In this document: positions 15,943-21,973 of the stretch, piece after piece
Layout of the letters: each line of letters opens with the position of its first letter
How positions within the stretch are numbered: the first letter of the stretch is position 1
Virus record (IMG/VR): IMGVR_UViG_3300042559_000792
Span: 1-33,093 of that record
DNA: 33,093 bases
Source: a virus
Direction: 5' to 3' (one strand)
Program-made: the position numbers and the translations under genes
Notes under the pieces: model-generated
Told to the model about the DNA's origin: nothing
The model's database searches: none
The model's input: the letters and a program-made list of their open reading frames with translations, nothing else

Positions 15943-17017
15943 TTTCTAATACCATTTCCCAGGCCTTGCCTGTTAAAATCTCATCCAGACTGAATTGACT
16001 GTAAGCAATTGAGCATAACCATCTGTAAACAACTTCTTCATTGGGCATACAAGGATTTTCAATTTGTGAAAGATCATTACTGCATACCGGATCTGCCGCA
16101 GTGGGTGCCAGTCCAAAGGCTGGAATTCCGTACTGTATTGCTTCCACAGTTGCAATACTGTTGTAAGTGACCAGGGCATAGATGTCATCATCCAAGGCAT
16201 CGTATATGGTGGCATTTGTACGTTCCCCACGACTGGCCTTTTCACGCCAGACAATCTCTCTGTCACTGTGTTTTTTAATAGTGCGTTCAACTTTTTCAAT
16301 CCATTTCTCACGATTGTGTCCATAATATTGAAATGGTTTATTAGTGGGCAACACCACTAGAATTTTTGATCCAGTGCGCTTCCAGCCTTTGTATTCCAAG
16401 TTTGGATTGAATTTTACCAGTTGTTGCCATCGGTCATCTGGCACATCCATGATAGTTGAATGTTGCATGGAATTTTTTACAATGCGATGATACACTTTTC
16501 TGCCGGTTTGATTGTTGTCACATCGATAATTGCCAAGATATCCTGTTTCGATAAAGTAATAGTCTTGATCATGTTCTCTCACAATCTTGGCTATTTTACC
16601 AGAACTAATGCCGCGTATCAGCACAGGATCTTTGATAATCTCTTCCATTTCGGTGCGGAATCTATTTTTATCAATAAATTTACTGCTGGGATATGCAGCC
16701 ATGACCATTGCTGGATAGTCTGTAAATTTTAAACAACGATCAAATTGGGCATCTTTATTTACAACATAATCAATAAGCCTTTGATGCGTTGAGTCGCCGC
16801 CATTCCTCTTGATAAATCCTTTAATATCTTTAGTTATCAATTCTTCGGGAATAGGACTTAGTCCCCATTCGTGTTCGAGTTGTTTTAACATTTCAACTTC
16901 AGCACGAAGGTTCAATAGATCTGCAACACTGTGTTTGAGTGCGGATTCAATTGTTGCGTGTTGTATTTTATACTCGTCACTGGGCCAACGGTCCACCAGG
17001 GCCACTGGTAAAATCAT
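15914..17017 (-). CDS. Capsule-synthesis-type glycosyltransferase-like protein (paralogue 3)
   Basis: A 367-residue, divergent member of the same paralogous trio. GWKRTGSKILVVLPT lies at about 211-225, SDREIVWRE at about 251-259 (no HP pair here), and ALVTYNSIATVEAIQYGIPAFG at about 281-302. NDLSQIENPCMP lies at about 314-325. HNS is replaced by YNS and the PHP-type motif is lost, so its activity may differ or be absent. The N-terminal 150 residues have no counterpart in paralogue 1. It shares ATGA with the upstream gene. Confidence 0.55.
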   Translation of the reverse strand: MILPVALVDRWPSDEYKIQHATIESALKHSVADLLNLRAEVEMLKQLEHEWGLSPIPEELITKDIKGFIKRNGGDSTHQRLIDYVVNKDAQFDRCLKFTDYPAMVMAAYPSSKFIDKNRFRTEMEEIIKDPVLIRGISSGKIAKIVREHDQDYYFIETGYLGNYRCDNNQTGRKVYHRIVKNSMQHSTIMDVPDDRWQQLVKFNPNLEYKGWKRTGSKILVVLPTNKPFQYYGHNREKWIEKVERTIKKHSDREIVWREKASRGERTNATIYDALDDDIYALVTYNSIATVEAIQYGIPAFGLAPTAADPVCSNDLSQIENPCMPNEEVVYRWLCSIAYSQFSLDEILTGKAWEMVLENELRSTLDC

Positions 17018-17700
17018 AGCATGTTCCTTTGTAAGCAGTATTCAGTTAGAATACGTTCTCTATGCCATTCATCACCTTGTGGTGTGTCGGCAAACTCCTG
17101 GAAGCAAGGTGTGCCCAGAGTGTAGTGTAGCAGTTTGGCATCCTTATTAATGCCGTACTCATCAGGCAGCCAGTTCCACTCAGGGGGTAATTCTCCAATA
17201 CGTTCATCATCTATCCACGAGAAGCGGTGGAGCTCACTGCCTGTGGATTTTTGGATGAACTCGGGAGTAAGTTTCCGGTTAGGAAAACTATTACAATTCC
17301 ACAGAATAACACTTGACCAATTTTTTCGAGGATAGTCTTCATTTCGTGCTCCTAGATATTTTACAGGCATCTTTGTTTTGTAGTCATGTTTGACTACTTG
17401 TACATCCATGTAGGGATTTCGTAACTCCCAAAGTTCAGAAATGTCTCCTCGCACAATCATGTCGCCGTCAATGAAGATGGCCCAGCCTGTGTATTCTTGC
17501 AGGTGTGGCACAAGAAATCGTGTGTAGATAAAGTGATTGCTGCCGTCTGTGTGCGTTTCTTCGTAGTCTCGAAACAAGTTTAAGGCCACAGGAATAATAG
17601 CCACAGGCTTTGATGCATGCCGTATGATTGAGTTGGCACAGGTGTGAAAAGCAATGGCTTCTCTTGGATCGTATCCAACATAAACTGGTATGGCTTTCAT
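17014..17700 (-). CDS. GT8-like glycosyltransferase
   Basis: A 228-residue GT-A enzyme. It begins with IPVYVGYDPREAIAFHTCANS, a typical start of small phage and bacterial GT8-like proteins. The metal/nucleotide-sugar motif is FIDGDMIVRGD (DGD at 78-80), followed by KNWSSVILWNC (about 126-136) and a C-terminal LLHYTLGTPCF with the metal-binding histidine. No membrane or signal sequence is seen. It is coupled by ATGA on both sides in the minus-strand operon. Confidence 0.8.
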   Translation of the reverse strand: MKAIPVYVGYDPREAIAFHTCANSIIRHASKPVAIIPVALNLFRDYEETHTDGSNHFIYTRFLVPHLQEYTGWAIFIDGDMIVRGDISELWELRNPYMDVQVVKHDYKTKMPVKYLGARNEDYPRKNWSSVILWNCNSFPNRKLTPEFIQKSTGSELHRFSWIDDERIGELPPEWNWLPDEYGINKDAKLLHYTLGTPCFQEFADTPQGDEWHRERILTEYCLQRNML

Positions 17701-18452
17701 CGGCGTTCTATGTCCTCTTCTACACAGTCGTCGCCAAACTGAATTTCGATTAATTTCAGTGGTTGATCAGTTTCATTACACAACATGTGCCATTGATTTT
17801 TCTTGATCCAAATATAGTCATGCACTCCGTAATGTCCTACTAGGTCGTGGTCGCTAGAATTGTCCAGGGTATACACTGCGGCTTCGCCTTCGGCTACAAA
17901 CCAAAACTCCGCACGTCGATCATGTCGTTGCATGCTAAGACAAGTTTTGGCAGCCACTGTGAGTTCTTTGAGTTTGGTGTTAGATCCTACTTCATGTAGC
18001 ACACGATAATAGCCCCATGCACGGGTAGTCTTGGGCTTCTTCCACTCTTCTAATATCCACGAACTGGAGTTCATTTTATTTTCGCCACCTACTCCAAACA
18101 CAAACTCCACGTCATCAAAGATCATTTCTGGGATGTTGTCTTGTGTACGGTCACCACCATTTGCAAATACAATGTTGGCAGCAGGGTAGCGTTGTTTGAC
18201 CAGTTGAATTGCATCACAACTACTGTTGTCATCATCATTGTAAACTACAACTTCGTCTACTATGCTTAAGGCACTGATCAATGCAAATCTCTCACTCATG
18301 GGCATAAACGGTCGTCCCTTTTTACGAGTGAGCCACTCGTCTGAGTTAAGACCAACGACCAGTCGATCGCCTAGTTTTTTTGCTGATTGGAAGTAAGCAA
18401 GGTGCCCAGAATGGCAGGGATCAAACCCGCCGGTTACAAGTACAATTTTCAT
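17697..18452 (-). CDS. Nucleotidyltransferase fused to a cupin (sugar isomerase-like) domain
   Basis: A 251-residue two-domain protein. Residues 1 to about 125 form a cytidylyltransferase-like domain with GGFDPCHSGH (HxGH at 14-17) and LVVGLNSDEW, as in glycerol-3-phosphate or heptose-1-phosphate nucleotidyltransferases. Residues about 143-245 form a cupin like the C-terminal domain of type II mannose-6-phosphate isomerases: RAWGYYRVL, LSMQRHDRRAEFWFVAEGEA, then IKKNQWHML. It may make a nucleotide-activated sugar or polyol for the adjacent transferases. It is the first gene of the minus-strand operon, with its start five bases from a late box. Confidence 0.8.
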   Translation of the reverse strand: MKIVLVTGGFDPCHSGHLAYFQSAKKLGDRLVVGLNSDEWLTRKKGRPFMPMSERFALISALSIVDEVVVYNDDDNSSCDAIQLVKQRYPAANIVFANGGDRTQDNIPEMIFDDVEFVFGVGGENKMNSSSWILEEWKKPKTTRAWGYYRVLHEVGSNTKLKELTVAAKTCLSMQRHDRRAEFWFVAEGEAAVYTLDNSSDHDLVGHYGVHDYIWIKKNQWHMLCNETDQPLKLIEIQFGDDCVEEDIERR

Positions 18453-18457
18453 AAAGA

Positions 18458-18465
18458 TATTTATG
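18458..18465 (-). promoter_or_regulatory. Late promoter box of the minus-strand glycan operon
   Basis: CATAAATA followed by TC on the minus strand, five bases before the ATG at 18452. In T4 geometry the start of transcription is the A of that ATG. It is divergent from the box at 18478. Confidence 0.6.
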
Positions 18466-18477
18466 TGTGTATATAAC

Positions 18478-18485
18478 GGTAAATA
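18478..18485 (+). promoter_or_regulatory. Late promoter box
   Basis: GGTAAATA followed by TC, seven bases before the ATG at 18493. It favours that ATG over upstream in-frame ATGs at 18463 and 18490, which would not be on the transcript. Confidence 0.5.
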
Positions 18486-18492
18486 TCAAATG

Positions 18493-19212
18493 ATGCCTAC
18501 TACTGAACCCTTAGACTGTGCTTGCGTAATACACGGCGATGGATACACATGGGACTATGTTGAACGACTGTACAGTATGCTGTGTAGGAATCTAAGTCGT
18601 CCAGTAAGATTACACGTTTACACAGAAGCAGACAGAACAGTTCCAGACCATATGATCAAACATGCTTTGATTGATTGGGGGTTTGCAGGACCTAAAAAAT
18701 CCTGGTGGTATAAACTACAGTTGTTCAATACAGAACATCATTCGGGCCCGCTATTGTACTTTGATTTGGACATGGTAATTACAAAAAATATTGATTGGAT
18801 TTGGCAATTACCACAGCGACATTTCTGGGCAGTGAGAGATTTTAGGTATCTATGGAAAAATACTTGCACAGTGTCAAACACCAGTGTGATGTGGTGGAAT
18901 ACTGAACATTACCAGCATGTGTGGAAAGAAGTAATTGGCCAAGACATTGGCCAATTTACCAGCAAATATCGAGGCGATCAAGACTTGATTTCGGCAATAA
19001 TACCTGTGGGAAATCGTAGATTTTTTAACACTGATTGGGTTAAAAGTTGGCGATGGCAGTGCCTGGATGGCGGGTTTAATTTTTCAAAACGCAAGTACTT
19101 GGCTCCCAACACTGGAACTGTGGTAGATGATGCCACCAGTATTTTGGTGTTTCACGGCAGTCCAAAACCACATGAAATCTCAGACCCAGCGGTGCAAACT
19201 TATTGGCAATGA
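18493..19212 (+). CDS. GT-A type glycosyltransferase
   Basis: A 239-residue protein opening with CACVIHGDGYTWDYVERLYSM. It carries PLLYFDLDMVITKNIDW (the DxD-type motif), NTSVMWWNTEHY, YRGDQDLIS, and a C-terminal VFHGSPKP that supplies a metal-binding His. All of these fit a cytoplasmic retaining GT-A enzyme of the GT8-like kind. It diverges from the minus-strand glycan operon and has its own late box, so it is probably made with the same timing. A start at 18490 or 18463 would add 1 or 10 residues. Confidence 0.75.
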   Translation: MPTTEPLDCACVIHGDGYTWDYVERLYSMLCRNLSRPVRLHVYTEADRTVPDHMIKHALIDWGFAGPKKSWWYKLQLFNTEHHSGPLLYFDLDMVITKNIDWIWQLPQRHFWAVRDFRYLWKNTCTVSNTSVMWWNTEHYQHVWKEVIGQDIGQFTSKYRGDQDLISAIIPVGNRRFFNTDWVKSWRWQCLDGGFNFSKRKYLAPNTGTVVDDATSILVFHGSPKPHEISDPAVQTYWQ

Positions 19213-19218
19213 TAAATA
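19211..19218 (+). promoter_or_regulatory. Late promoter box with conventional leader
   Basis: GATAAATA overlaps the stop of the upstream gene, 22 bases before the ATG at 19241. AGGAG at 19227-19231 is a good ribosome site, so here the late transcript has a normal short leader. Confidence 0.6.
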
Positions 19219-19240
19219 AAACTAACAGGAGAGACATCAA

Positions 19241-19795
19241 ATGACTCAAAGATTATTTAAATTAAAAGGCAACCTTAGCGTTCTACCGTCGACAGGGACA
19301 GTGACAGTAAATGGCACCGAAGTGTTTAATGGAACATTTAGTCAGGGTGCCATTGGCGAGCCCGATGGTTTTTTGTGCGAATTTGCATACACATTTGATG
19401 ATTCGGCCGGCACAGATGTTCAATTTCCAGTGGTGGTAACATGTACTTCCGGAGTGGCACATGTTGGCATGTTCAAATACAATTATGCAGTGATTCCTAA
19501 TCCTGCATTAACGCCAGAAGAGCTTGCGTATGTTACTGCAGGTACCTGGTCAACGGCTCCAGCCGAAATACAAGCAGATGTACAATCCAAAGGTGGTTGG
19601 TATATTCGTGACGAGACTGCATTTGCATACGGATTGACACCAGCTCTGGCATACGATAACCGAACAGCAGAAGTGCTAAATGGAGTTCTGCTTCCAGAAG
19701 AAGAGGGACACTTATATCTCTACATGAGTGCTGGATCAGTGCTTACATTCACAACAATTGTGTTTTCAAGTGTTAACCCGCCAGCACCTGTGTAA
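19241..19795 (+). CDS. Hypothetical late protein, possibly virion decoration or fibre
   Basis: A 184-residue protein with its own late box, strong ribosome site and terminator, so it is probably made in quantity late in infection. The composition is beta-rich with many Thr, Val and Gly (TGTVTVNGTEVFNGTF; YLYMSAGSVLTFTTIVFSS). It has no signal peptide or membrane segment. The look is that of a small decoration, fibre-associated or Ig-like virion protein, but I recognise no family. It separates the glycan island from the early gene block. Confidence 0.7.
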   Translation: MTQRLFKLKGNLSVLPSTGTVTVNGTEVFNGTFSQGAIGEPDGFLCEFAYTFDDSAGTDVQFPVVVTCTSGVAHVGMFKYNYAVIPNPALTPEELAYVTAGTWSTAPAEIQADVQSKGGWYIRDETAFAYGLTPALAYDNRTAEVLNGVLLPEEEGHLYLYMSAGSVLTFTTIVFSSVNPPAPV

Positions 19796-19816
19796 TTTAT
19801 AACGTATTTTCACAAT

Positions 19817-19843
19817 AAACCCTGCATTATGTAGGGTTTTTTT
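19817..19843 (+). terminator. Rho-independent terminator
   Basis: AAACCCT at 19817-19823 pairs with AGGGTTT at 19833-19839, and a seven-T tract runs to 19843. It ends the late gene and insulates the early promoter that follows at once. Confidence 0.9.
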
Positions 19844-19847
19844 ATGG

Positions 19848-19876
19848 TTGACCGAATATTCCCAATTTGCTATAAT
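19848..19876 (+). promoter_or_regulatory. Early sigma70 promoter with extended -10 (module 1)
   Basis: TTGACC and TATAAT are separated by exactly 17 bases, with TGC before the -10 (extended -10). Module length from -35 to ATG is 59 bases, ending in AAAAAGGAGC. This is almost the same layout as at 20153 and 20380. Host RNA polymerase should use it. Confidence 0.88.
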
Positions 19877-19906
19877 AATGGCATAGTAAGTAAAAAGGAG
19901 CACAAG

Positions 19907-20116
19907 ATGGGTTACAAGGTTGTTGACACTACAGATCAGATGCGTCAAAAGTACGGTCCCCGTAAAGGCCTAGAAGGTCCTTTTAACTTCTCTGGACAGG
20001 TGTTGTATTATTGCAACAAAGAAGGCGCCTACTACGATCCCACTACAGATTTTTATGTAGAGCAGGCAGAGATGGATATAATCAACAACAGACTGTACGA
20101 ATTGCTTAAAAAATAA
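19907..20116 (+). CDS. Small early protein
   Basis: A 69-residue protein (MGYKVVDTTDQMRQKYGPRK...) with no family I can name. The ATG at 19907 follows AAAGGAGCACAAG; a longer frame from 19844 would run through the promoter and is rejected. The centre (GQVLYYCNKEGAYYDPTTDFYV) looks like a small beta fold, and the C-terminus is helical. With its own strong early promoter it is a candidate for a host-takeover function, though nothing in the sequence proves this. Confidence 0.75.
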   Translation: MGYKVVDTTDQMRQKYGPRKGLEGPFNFSGQVLYYCNKEGAYYDPTTDFYVEQAEMDIINNRLYELLKK

Positions 20117-20152
20117 GCAGATTTTGTTGTAAAAAAGCCACAATTCAAGTGG

Positions 20153-20181
20153 TTGACCAATAAACCCCCTTTTGCTATAAT
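20153..20181 (+). promoter_or_regulatory. Early sigma70 promoter with extended -10 (module 2)
   Basis: TTGACC-N17-TATAAT with TGC before the -10. GCATAG after the -10 and AAAAAGGAGCC before the ATG repeat module 1. The distance from -35 to ATG is 58 bases. Confidence 0.88.
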
Positions 20182-20210
20182 ATAGCATAGAGTAACAAAA
20201 AGGAGCCACA

Positions 20211-20390
20211 ATGCAAATAGCTACAGCAATCAAAGTTATACAAAAAGATGCAGAATTTTTGGGTATGGGATTTTTGGAAATGATGCAGTTTATCCAAAAG
20301 AGCCCGCTTGCTCAAACACAAAAAACCATGGAAGCATATCGTGCAGTGATGGAATCGGGTAGCAAGATGTTTGCCCCGGTTGACGCTTAA
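20211..20390 (+). CDS. Small early protein, 59 residues
   Basis: The frame runs from the ATG at 20211 to a TAA at 20388-20390 and encodes a 59-residue, Met-rich, mostly helical peptide (MQIATAIKVIQKDAEFLGM, then SGSKMFAPVDA at the end). Support is the perfect early promoter and AAAAAGGAGCC ribosome site just ahead. No family is recognised. Its last codons (GTT GAC GCT) contain the -35 of the next promoter, so the two units are packed to the limit. Confidence 0.7.
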   Translation: MQIATAIKVIQKDAEFLGMGFLEMMQFIQKSPLAQTQKTMEAYRAVMESGSKMFAPVDA

Positions 20391-20408
20391 TTCTACATCT
20401 GCTATAAT
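20380..20408 (+). promoter_or_regulatory. Early sigma70 promoter with extended -10 (module 3)
   Basis: TTGACG-N17-TATAAT with TGC before the -10; the -35 lies inside the end of the previous gene. AAAAAGGAGCC precedes the ATG at 20439, 59 bases from the -35. It drives the AAA+ gene. Confidence 0.88.
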
Positions 20409-20438
20409 ACAATTTTAACGCACAAAAAGGAGCCAACT

Positions 20439-21470
20439 ATGAGTGCCATTCGTATTGTTAACGGCGAGTATCGCAAGAACCCTGTCCGTAACACTGCCTT
20501 TACTCTTGTGTCAGGTTTTACATCTGGCGCCAAGGGCAATTATGTAACCGTAAAAAACAACGGTGCCTTTCCCGATTGCCCCGATACAATCCGTATCCGG
20601 GTAAATTCCATCCGAGACTTTGAATATGTAAATGGAGATTCCGTGAGTACCACACCTACAGCCGAGATTGAAAACCCCGTCCCAGTAGTTAACGAAACCG
20701 ATGACGAAGCTATGGATCGTATCCGTGAGCGTTTTGACATCCTGCACGAGATGACAAAGGCCACTGTGACCGGTGACATTCGTGCTATGATTGTGAGTGG
20801 CCCTCCAGGTGTGGGCAAGAGCTTTGGTGTAGAACAAGAAATTGACAAGGCCTGCTTGTTTGATAAACTTGCAGGCAAGCGACTCCGTGCAGAAGTAGTC
20901 AAAGGCAGTGCCACTCCAATTGGACTGTACCAAACCCTGTACAAATACAGTGACGCCAACAGTGTCATTGTGTTTGATGACTGTGACAGCATCTTGTTAG
21001 ATGACGTTGCACTTAACTTGCTCAAGGGTGCCCTGGACTCCGGCAAGAAGCGTGTGATCTCCTGGTTGTCAGAATCCAGTGCTTTGCGCAGAGAAGGTAT
21101 CCCAGAACGCTTTGAGTTCAAAGGCAGTGTTATCTTTATCACTAACTTAAAGTTTGACAAGATGAAGAGTCAGAAGTTGCGGGACCACTTGGATGCATTG
21201 CAGAGTCGTTGTCACTATCTGGACTTGACCTTGGACACCATGCGTGACAAGTTGTTGCGTATCAAACAGATTGCCAAAGATGGCGTGTTGTTTGCAGACT
21301 ACGACTTTGACGAGTATGCGTCGGATGACATTATTGACTTTATGCATGTTAACAAAGAACGTTTGCGTGAGGTATCCTTGCGTATGGCGCTGAAGATTGC
21401 AGACCTGCGCAAGAGCTTTCCTGGCAACTGGAAACGCATGTCAGAGACAACTTGTATGAAGAGTGCCTAA
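20439..21470 (+). CDS. AAA+ ATPase, early
   Basis: A 343-residue protein. Residues 1-75 form a basic, beta-rich domain (SGFTSGAKGNYVTVKNN). An AAA+ module follows, with Walker A GPPGVGKS at 121-128 and Walker B VIVFDDCDS at about 176-184. A sensor-1-like strand GSVIFITNLKF and an SRCHYLDLTL segment come after, and the end is helical. Its role is not clear. It is not an obvious gp44 clamp-loader ATPase, because the Walker B has DDCD rather than DEAD and it lacks the gp44 layout. It could remodel a host or phage complex early. Two very small genes follow directly. Confidence 0.8.
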   Translation: MSAIRIVNGEYRKNPVRNTAFTLVSGFTSGAKGNYVTVKNNGAFPDCPDTIRIRVNSIRDFEYVNGDSVSTTPTAEIENPVPVVNETDDEAMDRIRERFDILHEMTKATVTGDIRAMIVSGPPGVGKSFGVEQEIDKACLFDKLAGKRLRAEVVKGSATPIGLYQTLYKYSDANSVIVFDDCDSILLDDVALNLLKGALDSGKKRVISWLSESSALRREGIPERFEFKGSVIFITNLKFDKMKSQKLRDHLDALQSRCHYLDLTLDTMRDKLLRIKQIAKDGVLFADYDFDEYASDDIIDFMHVNKERLREVSLRMALKIADLRKSFPGNWKRMSETTCMKSA

Positions 21471-21471
21471 T

Positions 21472-21564
21472 ATGGCTTGGATAGGTGTCTTAATGTTGCT
21501 AATGTTGGGACACCTTGGGTGGTCTTTGCTTTATGCATTTATTATTTTAGCGTTTGGAGATTGA
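21472..21564 (+). CDS. Micro-protein with one membrane segment
   Basis: A 30-residue frame, one base after the AAA+ stop: MAWIGVLMLLMLGHLGW, then SLLYAFIILAFGD. It is almost wholly hydrophobic, so it would be a single-pass inner-membrane peptide. Support is position only: it fills the gap between two genes and its end holds the ribosome site (GGAG) of the next. Translation is uncertain. Confidence 0.45.
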   Translation: MAWIGVLMLLMLGHLGWSLLYAFIILAFGD

Positions 21565-21565
21565 T

Positions 21566-21739
21566 ATGGGTGGAAAAGCCAAGTCGGTTCATTTGACAGT
21601 GATGCCCAAGGGCCAGTTTACATCAGTGTTCCGCAAAACATTTTTTGATGCCAAGGCATACAACGACTATGTCAAGTCAGAAGAGTTTCGAGCCAAATGG
21701 CCTGCAGAACAATACGATTTTGTAAAAGAAACTTATTAA
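21566..21739 (+). CDS. Small early protein, 57 residues
   Basis: The ATG at 21566 follows GGAGATTGAT; an in-frame TTG at 21554 is less likely. The basic protein (MGGKAKSVHLTVMPKGQF, then FRKTFFDAKAYNDYV) has no recognised family. It overlaps nothing and sits one base after the micro-protein stop, so it belongs to the AAA+ transcript. Confidence 0.65.
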   Translation: MGGKAKSVHLTVMPKGQFTSVFRKTFFDAKAYNDYVKSEEFRAKWPAEQYDFVKETY

Positions 21740-21751
21740 TAGGAGTGCCAA

Positions 21752-21853
21752 ATGTACAAGATTTATGATGGTGAGTTGTTTTTGTTTGCTGTGGATACCA
21801 AATATGAAGCAGACGAACAGCGTGAGCAGGGTTTTCGAGTGGTAATTGGTTAG
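21752..21853 (+). CDS. Small early protein, 33 residues
   Basis: ATG at 21752 after TAGGAGT, TAG at 21851-21853. The product starts MYKIYDGELFLFAVDTK and ends GFRVVIG; it looks like a single helix-strand unit (DTKYEADEQREQGFRVV). The good ribosome site and position before two terminators support it as the last gene of the early unit. The function is unknown. Confidence 0.55.
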   Translation: MYKIYDGELFLFAVDTKYEADEQREQGFRVVIG

Positions 21854-21872
21854 TTTATTTTTTCTCCTTTTT

Positions 21873-21904
21873 CCCGGGAGTAGGTTGGCTCCGGCCCGGG
21901 TTTT
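21873..21904 (+). terminator. GC-rich hairpin terminator
   Basis: CCCGGG at 21873-21878 can pair with CCCGGG at 21895-21900, with inner GAG/CTC pairing, followed by TTTT. It is the first of two terminators after the early micro-genes. Confidence 0.7.
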
Positions 21905-21906
21905 AT

Positions 21907-21940
21907 GACAGGCACCCTTAAAAAAGGTGTCTGTCTTTTT
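21907..21940 (+). terminator. Second Rho-independent terminator, before uvsW
   Basis: GACAGGCACC at 21907-21916 pairs with GGTGTCTGTC at 21926-21935 (one G-U), then TTTTT. The last two T's are the first two bases of the uvsW -35 element. Confidence 0.88.
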
Positions 21941-21967
21941 GACTTCTTGAGATAATAAGTATATAAT
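21939..21967 (+). promoter_or_regulatory. Early sigma70 promoter of uvsW, leaderless geometry
   Basis: TTGACT and TATAAT with a 17-base spacer. Only six bases separate the -10 from the ATG at 21974, so transcription should begin at the start codon. No ribosome site can fit. Confidence 0.82.
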
Positions 21968-21973
21968 ATTAAT

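Noticed and set aside
16460-16732. Plus-strand open frame inside the minus-strand glycan genes
   Set aside because: Shadow of the capsule-type gene; no ribosome site, and its hydrophobic look comes from the reverse of charged codons.
19844-19906. Longer start for the 69-residue early gene
   Set aside because: The extension would be translated from the promoter itself; the ATG at 19907 has a strong ribosome site.
20540-21160. Minus-strand open frame (206 codons) opposite the AAA+ gene
   Set aside because: Ser/Arg/Leu-rich shadow with no promoter or ribosome site; the sense strand has clear Walker motifs.
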